The translations under genes and the position numbers were made by a program. A stretch of DNA of 64,000 nucleotides from Anoplolepis gracilipes (taxonomy: Eukaryota; Arthropoda; Insecta; Hymenoptera; Formicidae), in contig NC_132982.1 in the NCBI RefSeq assembly GCF_047496725.1, positions 5,721,001 through 5,785,000 on the forward strand, in the 5' to 3' direction. A model generated the notes under the pieces. It made no database searches. It was not told the origin of the DNA and saw only the letters and a list, made by a program, of their open reading frames with translations. Shown piece after piece: positions 1 to 13,908 of the stretch; position 1 is the first letter of the stretch; each line of letters starts with the position of its first letter.

Positions 1-1161
1 CAGACAGAAATGCAACTCGACCAGACGACAGTCCGCGAACCGTATGGCTTGGGTATGAATCGTGGTATGAATCGACGAATAGCGCTCGACATATGATCTA
101 TTTCGCCATTTTATCGGATACTCTATGCGAAAAAGCATCAAAGCCGCGTTCTGTTTCAAAGCGTTCTACGTGAATTTTATAGTAATTAAGAGGAGGTATC
201 ATCGCACAGAAAAAAAAAAAAAAAAAAACATGTATATACATGTCTTTTTTTAAATTATTTATTAAAATGTTTGATTAGATTTCAAAAGTAATTTTAAAAC
301 AACGAAAAGAAGGAAAAATTTTATATCTAGCTAAATGTTATGTACAAAATTAAACTTTGCAGTGCCTTTAATTTTTTAATTATAATTAGATTTACTTACT
401 TCTCATGAGTATATATAAATTTTCTCTTTCCTTAGACTTCCTGAAAAATTGCTGGAGTGGTTTACCTACACATTAGGCATTTTAATAATGTTCTGTATAT
501 CAAAAAAGCAACTTAATTTTTTTAGGAGCCGTGTACTATCATCTTAATACTACTGAGATACTTTAATGACGAGAGTTTCGCGTGTCGTTTTTGTTTGAAA
601 AAACATGCCGTGATCGTCTACGTTAATCGACGCCTTAATTCTCGTTTAATTAAATCACTTGATTACACTATCCGTTATTGCTTTCTTTTATTCTATTTTA
701 TTCTATGCAGTAAAAAATATATAACGTCGCGATTATCATGCAGATGCATCAGTAGACATAACAAAGCGTAACATAAATAATTTGCAATTATTACGTTCGA
801 GTAACGCGAAGTAACAAAATATCGATTATTTCTCAAACAAACTTCGGTTGTGCCGTTAATTTTCTCCTTCTAACATTTGTAATAGTCCAATTACAAGCAG
901 CAATATAAGTTGTTTCTGATACTTTTTTTATCAAACTTTTCGCGTGTCATGTCGCAAGTTGGGAAAAACGAACAATCTTTACGATATATTTTATACATTA
1001 AAAACTTGAATTAACTTGATTAAAGTTGTTGAATAATTTTAAAAGTTTGAGTATTTTATCTCTCGATAAATTATGAAAGATCGTGAGAGGTAGGTATTTG
1101 CTAAAGATATTATAAAACATTCATGAATTAAACATTTCAAAATAAATCATTTATCGCTTAC
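1..1161 (-). other. nAChRα: Start of the following nAChR intron
   Basis: This sequence follows the donor gtaagc (1161..1156) of the micro-exon on the minus strand, so it is the 5' part of the next intron. It is AT-rich with a poly-A tract at about 210-228. I looked on the minus strand for the next expected coding block (WYDYKL, LYNNADG) and did not see it. Nothing else is recognisable. Confidence 0.7.
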
Positions 1162-1206
1162 CTGTTCCACCCACAGATTTGTCGTCATGATCTGGTTCTT
1201 CAAGTT
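1162..1206 (-). CDS. nAChRα: Nicotinic acetylcholine receptor alpha subunit, 45-nt micro-exon (loop D region)
   Basis: On the minus strand this exon reads NLKNQIMTTNLWVEQ, 15 codons in phase 0, and follows directly from LIDV of the exon at 48204. It is flanked by an acceptor (tttttgttacag, ending at 1207) and a donor (gtaagc, 1161..1156). A 45-nt exon at this position is a conserved trait of nicotinic receptor genes from insects to vertebrates. The Trp of NLWVEQ is in loop D, the complementary side of the agonist pocket. The NLWVEQ form is typical of insect alpha3/alpha4 subunits, as opposed to NVWVEQ or NVWLEH. It is too short to appear in a simple ORF search. The next expected exon (starting around WYDYKL) was not found in bases 1..1161, so it lies outside the window to the left. 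No second, alternative copy of this exon was noticed in the intron. Confidence 0.95.
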
Positions 1207-1568
1207 CTGTAACAAAAATCATTTTTTTTTAAATTAAAAATGAGAAATTTATATTCATTATTAATTGTGCAGTCACGTGAATTAATTTTCTATCAACAAT
1301 TATCTATATATTTCTGTTTAATAAAATTAATTCTGTATATATGTTACAATATTTTAGCGACAAACATATTTATTTCACATTACATCTTGCTCTGATCTCT
1401 TATTATTTACTTCGATCTTTCAATCGAATCACATATCTAACTGTCGATAATGGTTCCTGGATAATGGACGCCATTTGGCAAACGTTTAGTAATGCGACGC
1501 ATTCTATAGAAAGCATACGACATTCCTCACATCTTCTTTTTGTGCCTGTCACCGACAGCGCATTGTAA

Positions 1569-4500
1569 TTTCCGGATTCAACGTCGGCCCGCGACTAATT
1601 GGACCAACTAGCTGGTCGAGCGTGTAGATGGAACTTGCAATGGTAATCCCAGTTATGGACTGCTGGTATGCGATTTTGGACTTTCCGCTATTTCGTGAAT
1701 CTCCGACATTCACAATTCAAACTACACGCACATGAATTCATACACGCGATCGTTTATGTTCGCATGTACGTGGAGATCTAATTCTAACTGCATGCAAATT
1801 ATGTATGTCGAAGATTTAATCTCAAATATTTATATCATATTGATCGCCATTTAACTTTAGGATAACGCCATTGAACTATTATTGTAATTATATAATTATT
1901 AATTAGTAGTAAAACTATATTATTGAGAGAGAAATACTGCCTTAATATTAATTATCGTAATTAACTATTGCAATTCTAGCAGCACGATTAATTTAATAAT
2001 ATATTATTATTTAAAATTATTATGCAATACTCGGATTTACGATTATTTATTAATTACAGCAATGCTAAGTTTTTCATCAGCGGTATATTTTCGCATACAC
2101 TTGTATAATGTTATTTTCTCATCGCCTTCATTTTTCTAATTTCAATCTCAACATGCAATAAAATTTGTCTATAGTTCATGAATATTATAACGTAGCAAAA
2201 TAATAAATATGTACTCATTATGTTGACATTTCCGCTGTGACATCGATGAGAAGATGTACGACAAGGTAATCGCACCGAGTGCCCGGTATTGAATGGATAT
2301 TCACTGTAGGGTGAATTATTCTCTCGCGATAGGAAGGCGAATTGCATTCATATGCAAATGTAATAATACCAATATAGCCTCGGTCTATACGTTTCGCTGG
2401 ATCGTGAATGTAAATGTAACGAAGGGTTAATGTACTTCCGCGGTGCTGTCAAGAAACGCCTTTGCTTCACGCAAAAAAGAGTGCCACTTAAGCCATTTAT
2501 ATAATGATAATCGTAGAGACGTTATTAGAAGAATTAATAAAAAAAAGTGTAATAAATCATTTCTTTTGTGGATGGTCAACAAATTGTTCTCAGCAATTCT
2601 TTAAGATAAAATATTATGTTCTATCGTGGTTTCCCAATAAACTTTATCTTAATTTTTCATATATTGGAAATGAATAATGCCTCGTCGAAAAAAAAACGTT
2701 CCTGCTACGGAAGGAAAACAATATTGACTTCGGAACATTCATTGAATTTTTGCGAAATTATATAGAACTTGGGCGGTGATATATATTATCGAAGCCGTTA
2801 ATTAATTCGGGCTCATTCAATATACATGCTCGTGTATTTACCGATTCGTTTGAAATTAATGTCACATCGATTGTAGCTGCGCGAAGTGGAAAACTCACAT
2901 GTCGGTTTGTACGATTGAATTTCCGCGCCGATGCGAAAACGACTGCATTCGTCGGTGCGAATAATCAATCTTGACGCAGGGCGATATCGACTATCTAAAA
3001 CGACAGCAGTAATAATAATGATAATATAATCTCTCACATGTTATCTAACGGTATATTAATAATTTAATAATAGCATTAATAATAAAACTAACACAAAACA
3101 ATATAGTTTCTCCAATTTATGTACATTAAAATCATAATTATTGTATCGTACTAATCACTGATATCATACTAATAATAGCTTTGTTATTCGGCTTATAATG
3201 TTACCACGAATAATTAATAAACAGTAACAATAATACTAGCAATGATTATTTTATTATTATTGTTAGCAGTTTAATATTATTATTGCAGTTAACTTATTGT
3301 GCTAATCGATCACGAATATAAATCGGTTCAAATATAGAAAGACAGTAATTCACCGAATCGAAACTATCGATTCACAACGAATTGCGAGTATAGAATGAAC
3401 GGTAATTAGCAAATTACTATACATGTAATTAAACTCTGATTGCGACCGGGCACAGGCGTCCGAGTATACCTGTCTCCCCTTCGACCATTAGTGCCAACGC
3501 GCAATATGTTAATTGATTCGAGCATATGCGACGGGCTTCCAGGTACACAGGTGCATATTAGTCTCCCGTGTACGTGTGGTATTCGTGTGGCTCGTAAATG
3601 GAAAATTCCTGTCGAGTTTCGCGCGTAGACGCAAGAGTATTCGCGCAGCGACCGTTCCTAATTAATTTCCGCGTTACACCATGTCGCATTGCGCTGGTTG
3701 ACTTGGGCGAAGGATGGACTCTGCTTGTTTTAGTAATGATAATGGAGGTGATAATTATTGCGCGGAATACATATCCGATCGCTAATTTCTGGCGAAAAAC
3801 ATATGTTTCGAAAGGGGGAAAATAAAAACAAAAAAAAAAATCACATTACAAAGAAAATAATTGTTTATTATCAATTAATAGTGTTTGATTAATCACTATT
3901 ATTTAGTTGGATACATTACCATAGATATTAATATTGATGAAATGTACTTTTTTAACGTGCACCATACACAAGATATAATCTTCTAACATTTATTATACTA
4001 CGTGTATAATGATATATTAATAATAACATGTATAATAATATGTATAAGAAAATCGTATCAAAATACGACAAAATAACACATTTGATCAATATTAATTGAT
4101 GTAATTAAATACAATTAATCAAACAATATTAATTAATAATGATATAAATTATTAATGGATATATTATAACTTATATTCATAATATGTCAGATATTATCAC
4201 TTCATTAATTGTCGTTTATGTGTGCGTTATATTCGATATTACTAATAAATCGTATAAATTTACTTCAAATAAACCCAGTTTGATTCCCTTACGTTCTTTT
4301 CCGAATCCAATCAAAAAAATGTGCACCATCTTATATTTTTGCACCTACTTTTTCACTTCTTGCAGCAACTATAATGTTGCTGAACGTGATGTAGCTGTGA
4401 GAAGCGGGATTGTAGCAAAAGTGAGAGAGCTAGCAAAAGTGTTATTAAAGCAGATCTAATTTGTATCGCTTTTCGAGAGTGTAACGTCGATTTAACATGA

Positions 4501-5979
4501 TTTATATAGACTCGGCGATAGATAAGATTTTTACCTGCACGAATTCTCTATAAAACGATGCAAAAGATAATGAGAGAGTCAGAGAGAACACGAGACGTAA
4601 AATATCAACTTTAAAGTAAATAAGATCATTTTTTAGCCACGTAAAAATATACTGTAATAAATTTAAATATTAAATAAAAATTTTGCAGAGAAAAATTTTG
4701 TAATAATAATTTCAGATGAATTCAATCTGATTTAAAGCTTTAAATGTAAATTTAGTTAATTAAAAATATGAGGGAAAGAATATTTTATACGTCAAAATTG
4801 CACATATATTCACGTGCATTCGAAGAGAACTATAAATTATATATATTTTTTTAAAATTTCTATTTCGCTAGGTGTAAAACATTAAGAAAGTTGATTGAGT
4901 TTAGTAGATTTGTCTACTGTAGCGGATACCCTTTTCGATCACGATAGGATATATTCGGGATAAATCGGTGACTGTATATCAGGCGGAAAATATTATGAAG
5001 ATGACAACATGACAAAGATAACAATGTTCATACTTTCAAAGAATAATTTCTTCATTTCTGATCTCGTACATCAAGATGACCGATTGGGAGTGGGATTAAA
5101 GTGGCAAAAATAGATGTATGCTCGGGACGGCTGGCACCATGGAGATGAATAATGTTCTGTTTTCCGGCGTTGAATATTTAAGATTGTTGAATATTCACGA
5201 AACGCGTGAAACGTTTTGACGTGACAACACAAATTTACGTGGAGAATAATTTTTTGCTCATAGCGGAATATTTTAGACAAGTACCGATTGTAAACGATTT
5301 AGAAAAATTTCTTATTCAGAGATTTGATATCTCATAATTTCTAATTTACGTTTAACTTTTATTTATTCCAATTAATGAAATATCTTTTTCTTTTTTTTTA
5401 CAATATATCGCATTTACTGCTATCGTTGAATAAGTAGCTTCCTTTCCTATATTTTGGAATATTTATTTTAATTCTTTTACGCAATTTAAAAAATACAATA
5501 TTATTTCTCAACATTTTTAAATTTATCGAAAGAATCTCAATTTTACATACATATTGCGTTAAAGAATGCATATCGAACGTGTCGACCTCAGCGATGAAAT
5601 AAATTTAATATGCGTTATTCAAATGCGGGTAATGTGATTCTTTAAATGCATTAAACTATTAAATAAATAAGAAATATTTTAACGTTGATGAAAAACTATA
5701 TTTATTAGTACCGATCGATATATTTCCACGAACCGATTTCTTTTCAGCTGTTGAAAATGAGTATCGAGATTTTCCACGTCATTTCCATGCAACCAATAAA
5801 ATATCACTACGAAAATGAGAATATTGCGTTACCCTATAAAATAATTTTTGTTAAAAGAATTATATATCTAAAACAAAATATAATAGCGCTACTTCAATTA
5901 GATTTTTGAGATTTTTAATGTTATTTTTTTATCACGGATTTTATACTGGCTTAGCGTTTATAAGATTTTCAGAAATTGT
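1569..5979. other. AT-rich intron sequence, no gene seen
   Basis: The block is dominated by TAAT/ATTA-rich stretches (for example 3050-3300, 3850-4180), with short mixed-composition islands near 2220-2460 and 3430-3720. Open frames are under 100 codons, lack recognisable domains and overlap on both strands. No transposon ends or RNA genes were recognised. Confidence 0.5.
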
Positions 5980-6018
5980 TTCTCTCTCTCTCTCTCTTTC
6001 TCTCTCTTTATCTCTCTG
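5980..6018. repeat. (CT)n microsatellite, interrupted
   Basis: Run of TC dinucleotides with a few interruptions (CTTTCT, TTTATC). On the minus-strand transcript it is (GA)n. Confidence 0.9.
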
Positions 6019-8038
6019 GGAAGACACTATTTAAATTCAAGTTAACATAACTGCATGGTGAGGTCAGCTAAAAAGGATTATTTCATTAGAAACTGGGCAC
6101 GTTTAAAAGGAACTTTTGGGTCAAGGAGGGAAACCCGTTTATTTAAAAGTTCTGGTGGAAATAGCGCAGAAAATTCGCTCGTGTGAAAAGAAACGCTCGG
6201 TGCTCTTAGACCTGTCGGAGCTTTTCCGCGGTTCTGAAACTGCTTCCCGTTTCTACACGATACTTGCGCGGCGAGTAGAGTAAGTCAAATTTTACGTCGC
6301 AAATTTTAAATGTGCGATTCTAAACAGTTTTACCCAGGAGGCTCGAAATTCCGCGAGCTCGGAATGCATTTAAAATATATATTCGGCATAAGACCGCTTT
6401 TTTATGGAACCTCAATGCATATGCTCCACTTATAAAAATGTTATGAATATGTCATATTATGGATGGATCTTGAAATAAAATCGAAATTTTCAAGTCTCGT
6501 TATTAAAGGACCATAAATTTTTTCAAATAGGTACAATAACATCTAAAATTTTTTAAATTTACGAATATATTTTATATTATTATTCCATTTAATTTGCCAA
6601 GTTATTTCTTTATAATTTCTCATGACTGAAAAATTTATTCTTTCTAAGAAATATTATATTCTACTTAATGAGTGATTTGAGATATATAAAAGTGATCGCG
6701 GATAGAGACGTTGCATTTTGTATTCGACGCATCGAACAAGAGCAGCTTAAGACAAGTACAATGTTGTTACATGGAACAACGCTCGACGTAAAAGCTGGTG
6801 CAGCTGACATATAATAAGATGATCCTTATTTTACACTTGTCATGTACGACGCGTCTGCATTCGCGTATATGAATAATGCAATCGCATACGAAAATCCGAA
6901 GAGATTCTTGATAAGAAGACTTCCGCCACTTTGCGCAGTTGTCAATGTCAAATTATTCTTTGCATTGTCAGAGAGAGAGAGTGATTGATTATTCTTATGA
7001 TTATTACAGTGAATAGTTAGTAAATAATTTATTCATGATTAAAATAACAGAGATCGCTAAATATCAATAATTTAGATTAATTTTGTAAATTATATTCGGA
7101 ATTATTAATCATTAATTATTAATTAATAATTAAAAATTATATTGTTGCACTTATTAGAATAATTTTCAGTAATTATATTAATAAACGTTAATTTATTGCG
7201 TTAATTAATCTTAATTATGTTGCAATCATCTCATGATTAATCTTTTTGATTAATTAGAAAATATAATTTCATGTTTGATTCGTATTTGATATTTTGATAA
7301 ATCATCTGAGTAATCCACGTAATATATTAAAATTATTTGATTAATAATACTGGATCTAAAATCAAGATGTTAATAAATTAAATAACAAGAAGCGGATTGA
7401 AAAGCCTAATGAATGTAAATAAAATCATGTCAAACTTTTCGTCGTATTTATATTCGCTTTCCAGCACAAATCGCCGTATGCCAATCGTAATTGAATATCC
7501 ATTCATATTGGTAGCTTTCGGCATGGGCACATTTTTCCCCTGCCGCTCTCGCGCATAACCTGGGAAAATTTACATATTTATGAGCAAATCCCCTGGTCTT
7601 CGCAGAAAGCTTACGGTGTACGTAAGCTATTTGTATTTGTATGTGTATGTACATACGAATACTCTGAACCGAAAGGTACGAACGAGTAAGCTTGCTATTA
7701 CGCAAGAGTTGCTCGCCAGTTTAAGGCATATGTATGTACTTACGCATGTTTATCTGCATAAAACTAAACCAAAATTTCTCTGAACAAGGAGAACAATTTT
7801 TTGGACTTTTTTTTATTCATGCGGTATTTAAATTCATACCTTGTTTAAACATTGTGGGATCCAATATTAAATTCGATGGCATGTTAAATTCTTGTTTTAA
7901 ATATTTCAGTTCAATTAATTAGTCAGTCGTTTTAACAGATGTTATTTTGTTAAAAACGTCTTTTAGATGTCTCCCTAATAATAATTTCCTCAATAATAGT
8001 AAAGATAAATCTCCTAACTACCCGAGAAAAAAATGAAT

Positions 8039-8070
8039 ATAAGATTATATTAGGCCATATATAATCTTAT
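8039..8070. repeat. Perfect short inverted repeat (12-bp arms)
   Basis: ATAAGATTATAT at 8039..8050 is matched exactly by its reverse complement at 8059..8070, with an 8-nt loop. It is AT-rich, so chance is possible. Confidence 0.7.
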
Positions 8071-8566
8071 GCAAATTATTTAAGTTTATTTTTCTTGGTA
8101 ATTACAATCGTAACCATTTATATAATGTAACTTACATATATGGTCGTTTTTATATTCGATAATCCAATTGACGTTTGTGTATCGGTATTAGAATAAATCA
8201 CGGCGCTAAAGAGTACAATTTATGTTGGCGAGTGCGCGGGAAAGGGGAGGAGAAGGAGATACTTATTGCGAAAAAATTTTGGTGCAGGAAGTGGGGATAA
8301 CCAGATATTGTTTGATCAATGAACGAAAGGGGAAGCGGATGACGCGCGAAGGGTAGAGAAAGTGGAAAGGGGCGAGAGCGCCCTACGTTAAACAAAGAGA
8401 CGTCGGGCACTTTAAGAATGTTACACGAAAAGCTACTCAACTGACTTCGTGCGTCGATCGCACGATACTCGCGATAATTAGAACGCGTTTAATAGACGTG
8501 CGAGAAAGAGCATAAAGCTAAATTCCACGCGATATGAGAGGGAAGAAATTATTCCCGAGAGAGATC

Positions 8567-8597
8567 TTAAAATTGTTAACATAGTTAACAATTTTAA
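8567..8597. repeat. Perfect short inverted repeat (14-bp arms)
   Basis: TTAAAATTGTTAAC is followed by a 3-nt loop and its exact reverse complement. It is a compact palindrome containing two GTTAAC sites. Confidence 0.75.
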
Positions 8598-8990
8598 CAT
8601 GCAGTTAACCGTTTTACACAGATTGTGTCAATTGACTCCGAACTGGATAGATAATGTTAGTAGCAAACAAGGAAATTGCGCTCGGAAGAACTTTAGATAT
8701 TCAAGATCGATCAAGGGTGGAAGATTAATGAAGATCGAAGTCACTGATATGTATTAGCGAGCGTACTAGACAGGTTCTTGCCGTAATTTCACATTCCTAA
8801 GCGACGGAGGCGAAACGACGAGATTCATTATGATTTCCATCATCTGTCGTCTGACTCTCGTCTTCGTCTTTTAGACAGCTCGATTAAACCCAGCACAGTC
8901 ATGTCAACTTCGTTGACTCGTTTCTAATTATGTTACATTTCCTACAATTATACGAGTATGCAATTATACTCTTCCGTCGATACCGATTCG

Positions 8991-9030
8991 TGAGAGAGAG
9001 AGAGAGAGAGAGAGAGAAAAAAAGAGAGAG
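8991..9030. repeat. (GA)n microsatellite
   Basis: Dinucleotide run with one A-rich interruption. The minus-strand transcript would carry (CU)n. Confidence 0.9.
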
Positions 9031-9240
9031 AATTTATATCTAGTACCACTAATTTTGCTCATTAAACTCATATCGGAGCATATATATTTTAACGCTACGC
9101 TGTCATCATTACTTAATGTTTCTTTCTTGTTTTAAACTTTGCAATTTTTTGCATCTTATTTGAAATTTATTGCGATACATATATTTACGTAATGCAAATA
9201 TGCATTACCGAGTAGATAGTCATGCTTTGTGAACAGAGAT

Positions 9241-9279
9241 CTTCATCTAGTTAAGAGATCTTCTCTTAACCAGATGAAG
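9241..9279. repeat. Hairpin with 17-bp arms
   Basis: CTTCATCTAGTTAAGAG is followed by a 5-nt loop (ATCTT) and CTCTTAACCAGATGAAG. Only one position of the 17 fails to pair. The stem is shorter than a typical pre-miRNA and not extended by its flanks, so it is annotated only as an inverted repeat. Confidence 0.75.
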
Positions 9280-9866
9280 TGTGAAATTTGAATTAGGGAA
9301 AATTAAGATGAGTTATGCTCTTCGCCAGATATAGTTATTAGCTTGCGATGCTAATCCGACCTAACGTGAGTTTCCAAACGCATTAATGGTCCTATAGTGC
9401 ATGATCCTACGTACGATCTACAATATCGATTGTAGTATAAGACCGATCGGCAGCTTATTCTCTCCATTTTGGATCGGTTTGTAACGTTCAGGGGATCGTA
9501 GCTTTGGGAGTTCGAGTAAACGGCATTGGGTATTCATATCGAGAAGCAGTATCTTCTCGACCACTTTCGTAGATTAGTGACCTCGTTTGTCCATTATGGA
9601 CAATGTCTAACGCAACCGTCGCCACGTATTTTGGGCGTAATAATTTTCATTTACGTGACGGCACGTTTCGCAGCGAGGATTAGATAAAACGAAAATAATT
9701 ATATGGAATGCGCTTTGCTACATTCAAAGCTGTGAATAAAAAACGTGAATTTAAAAAATGTATACATATTTTTTCAAGAGAGAAATGTATAAAAAATTTA
9801 AATGTGTAAATACGTGTATATTTTTCATATAAACTAATAAAAAGAATTTCTGTATTTTTCTTTTCC

Positions 9867-9888
9867 TTTTTTTTTTTTTTTTTTTTTT
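9867..9888. repeat. Poly-T tract
   Basis: About 22 consecutive T. No retrotransposon body was recognised beside it. Confidence 0.9.
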
Positions 9889-12800
9889 GTTAATAATTAA
9901 TTCATTTAGTCTCCTTATAAGAAATAATTCTCGAACAATTCATCGTTATTGAAACAAGTAAATTTAATAAATATATATTTTATGTAAAACATAAACCGCG
10001 AATCTTTCTGATAAAAAAATTATTTATAAAACGAGGAAATAGAGCTGCCGTTCCATGGCAACGCACGGTAAGAGCGATTAATAAATAATTTCTTAATGTA
10101 ACGCAATCCTTTTTTATAATGCATGATAAACGAGTGAACAGGTAAATGTTCGAGATTTCGCAAACACAGAGATACTGCGATTATGCGTCTATTATTATTA
10201 AAGCATAAGAAATAAAATATATAAAATAAAATAAAAAATAACAGGAAAATAATATTATTTATTAAAAAAAGGATTGCGCAAATACTTTGTATAACATAGA
10301 TTCCTTTAGAAATAGCAAAACAGTTTCTAAAAGCGCACTAAAAGCGTAGATGGAAACTTTAGTTTATCGAAGTTGATATCTACATTATCAATGTGCCAAT
10401 TTTCCGAGAGTTTGCAATGTAATTTCGAACTTCCTATCTTTACTCTGCAGTGTACGATACATGAAGTTTTATACAGTTATAGTCGAATACTAACGATTTT
10501 AATAACAAATTTTTCAAACTGAAAATGAGTTTATGTCACGGTTATCAATAAAATTCAAAAAATATTTCGCAACCCTAAATTTATACTGCTTTTGAAATGA
10601 GTGGCTTAATTAAAGATACTGACAAGAGTCGTTGACAGAGCAGAATACCGTAGTTAGTTTAATGATGACGTATGCACTCGAGAGGCATCTCACGAGCCGC
10701 AACGCCACAAAGCGAATCCCCGACCCAATAATTACGTAAATACCAATGTTGTCGTGGCACGTCGCATGGGGATGATGAAGGAGTCCGTTAGGGAACATCG
10801 AAATTTGCGTAACGGCTTTGCTGCTAAATGTACGAGGATACTTGGATTTTAACGATTAACGGCTACAGTTTGGTAATAATCGCGCGGTCGATTTATTAAC
10901 TCTTGAACTTCTCCTTTAGTCATCGTGGAAAATTAACGAGGATTGGAATATTATCTGGGGAAATAATTTAAATATGTCGTAAATAAAAAAATTGATAAAT
11001 CATCATAATATACGAATAATGATGATGACACGCTTATTATATAATCGACGGTATATTTAATGATAGGCCGAATGACAGATAAAAAAATTTTGTTAACTTA
11101 TTTAATTCATCTAATGAGTCGCGCGGTATTTCGGTCACGAAACAGCAATAAGATTCGGGCGCAAATGAATATCTCTCTGCAAAGTTCCTGAAACTTTCTG
11201 CTTCGCGTTTATGCGGCGGCACGATTTAAGTTGCTGTTATGCAACGCAGGAAACGTTCACGAAAGTTACACGAGCCAAGTACATCGCGAACTATCATTAA
11301 CTCTAGCAAGACACGATCTCGAGCCTAATTTGCGAGGTTCATGAATTTAAAATATCTTTCGTGTATCACGATCAAGTTAGCATCTAATTAAAACTTGTCA
11401 ACCTTATTTCAAAGAATATTGAAGTTGAAAAGATGGAATTTTTTTAATTTTTCGCTTTTTTCAGTATTGACAGTAAAAATCACTAAAAGAATAATATGTT
11501 TATCATCTAAAGAGACTTATCTAAATAGAATGTCAAATGTTTGAAAAAGGATTGAAAAGTATACCGTAAAAATTATTAGTTTTACAATTAAATTATGGTT
11601 TATATTTATGTTCTTTTTCACTCTGTAATTATATGGTTTTAATTAGTAATACATTATAATAATATTATTTTATTTGAAAAAGAAAGAAGATATTTATTAA
11701 AACTTTTCATAAAATCAACGTTCTTGAAAAAAATCTGAAAAAGATTTTTTAACTTTCTAATTTAGTTTTAAACAACTTTAAATAATCATTCTATATGTAT
11801 TTCTATTACACCGTAAGTAATGAGCTGTAATAATCGTGCATTTTCTCTCATTACGGTTTAATGTAAAATATGTTTACGACAGACATGTACTATGAGCACT
11901 ACAATTACGGGTTATATATAGCGTTGGGGATAACACGAATATTCCGAAGGAATTTAACGCAGAATCAGACGGGGAAGTTTCCTCGCGGAAGAGTCGCGGT
12001 CGCAAGTAGAACAGAGTCGAGAGGTGACGCCGCCATTATTGTGCAAATTAAGGAAGATGTAAATTCTTTATCATTTGCATCGCGGGTAATGCCGGGGAAT
12101 ATTCAACTAGACGCAGGACGAGAGAAAAAAAAATTGTCGGACAATTTCTGCGCGAGACGAAGATAGGCGACATATTATGGGGAATTCTACTCCAGGAATT
12201 ATTCGAGATTTTCCGAGGTTAACGTGACACATTGGCGATAATAATTTAGGACACATTGTATGAATAAAAAATTTTGTCCTGACACAGAAGACGTTTTTTT
12301 TGATATATACCTAATTTATACGATTTACAAGAAGAAATTAGAATAGCCTCGAAGAAGTATATAATCTCGATATGTGGAAAATTTTCTCGAAATATTTCAG
12401 AATAAAATAAACGCAATGTAATATTGTAGGAAAGACTGCAAAAATTCTCGCAATATCAATATCTCAAAATTAAACAAATTTTTTTTTTTCGAACGAGCTA
12501 CATGTCGCACATTTTAAATGAATTTATAAACATTTTATATTGCAATCATTATGAATAATTGTAAGTATATTTACATTACATTTTGCAGCCAAGATCGATT
12601 TTTGTGAGACATTGTATAGTCTCTCGTATATTTTAAAGGTATAAAATTTGAAACATTGTATTCTCATAGAATTCTGACATTCTTCATTCTGGTATTTGCG
12701 TAATCATCTCGAAAGCCACTGATCAATGAGTGGCTTCGACCGTCACGTTGCAAGAGGCGAGCTATTGCAATTCCTGGACAAGCTCTGCTCGTATCTGATT

Positions 12801-13514
12801 CGGGTTGACCTCCGGTTTAGGAATGCTAGGAATGCCAGAGGCTCATATAATGTAGCGTGGGTATACGCCCACGGTTCATCGCCCATGAATTGCTACATAT
12901 ACATGCAGGTCGGTGGTTTGGCACGGATGAGCTTCGGTAGCCACAGCGAGGCCCACTTGTGTCATTAACGCATATCGATACGGATATATAATTCCGGTTT
13001 GTTTCGACCGAGGTCCGTCAGATAGACGAGAGCGCTTTATTCTATCAAAGAAATTACGCTGCCAGTCTAATCCCGAACAGATACGTCGGCAATTCGATGC
13101 AATTTAAACTGACCTCTAATTTAGGCGAATTTCAATCGAACAAACACACTCGTGCACGTTACATGTATGCAAACATGTATGTAACATTGCGTTAAGCTGT
13201 ATAGTTATTACTTCCTCAGCTATAAATCGTATTTTTAAATTTATCGATAACACATACCAGATATATATGAAATAGCTATGAGAAATAAAAAAAGCAATGT
13301 ATCGCAACTACACGTCCTCACTTATCGTGTATTACATCTTTGAAATGGTTTAAAAAATTTTGTAAATGCATTTTTTGGACAATTTAAAATCTATTTTATC
13401 TTAGCAAAATATTAAGAACACTTGAGTTTTAATAAGTAATTAACTTAAAAAGAACAAAGAGATTTTTCCATGAAAATTAAGAGAGTTTTGAAAAGTTTTA
13501 ATCTCTATAATTTA

Positions 13515-13908
13515 TACACCGAAAAAATTGTATTCTCAAAATATATTTTATAAAATCTCTTAATAGATATTCTTAATAAATAAGAATATTTTTTTTTTAA
13601 TATTTTTTGAAATATTTTATTTATAAATCAATTAAAAATTGTATTTAACTTTTGTCAAAGTTTTAGTAAATATCAAATGCCCATTTGTAAAATTATTTTC
13701 TATTATCATTGGGATTAACACAATCCTAAATATTAAATAATATATAATAAATATATATTCTTACATGTTAAGAATATCTCAAACTATTCTACTCTTTAGA
13801 GAATTTCTCTCTTAAACTAAAAGGATCGTTTTGGCGCTTAATTTAAAGAAAGATATTATACAGATAAGTGAAATATTCTTAAGATTAGAATACAATTTTT
13901 TCGGTGCA
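13515..13908. mobile_element. MITE-like element with 20-bp perfect terminal inverted repeats
   Basis: CACCGAAAAAATTGTATTCT at 13517..13536 is repeated exactly in reverse complement at 13887..13906, giving a unit of about 390 bp. The interior is AT-rich and non-coding, with further partly complementary AAGAATATT stretches near both ends. TA/TATA sequence flanks both ends, which could be a target-site duplication, but the AT context makes this uncertain. Perfect 20-bp termini, no coding capacity and small size fit a non-autonomous DNA transposon. The superfamily is not identified. Confidence 0.7.

Larger units (their letters stand above)
6019..8990. other. Intron sequence without a recognised gene
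   Basis: Mixed composition: a moderately GC-richer island at about 6060-6370, a very AT-rich part at about 6960-7420 full of ATTAAT motifs, and another mixed island at about 8200-8480. It includes small perfect hairpins listed separately (8039..8070, 8567..8597). Open frames overlap on both strands and have no family features. Confidence 0.5.
9031..13514. other. Intron sequence without a recognised gene
   Basis: It holds the 39-bp hairpin at 9241..9279 and a T-run at 9867..9888. A small palindrome lies at 9418..9435 (CTACAAT, then ATTGTAG). Islands of higher GC occur at about 9290-9660, 10610-10800, 11100-11340 and 12690-13100. No frame shows a known domain and no splice-bounded conserved exon was recognised. 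Confidence 0.5.

Noticed and set aside
1..1161. Search for the next nAChR exon to the left of the micro-exon
   Set aside because: No sequence encoding the expected WYDYKL or LYNNADG region was seen on the minus strand, so the exon is placed outside the window.
3050..4180. Possible inverted repeats in TAAT/ATTA-rich sequence
   Set aside because: Matches are short and made of simple AT motifs that pair with themselves everywhere. No defined ends.
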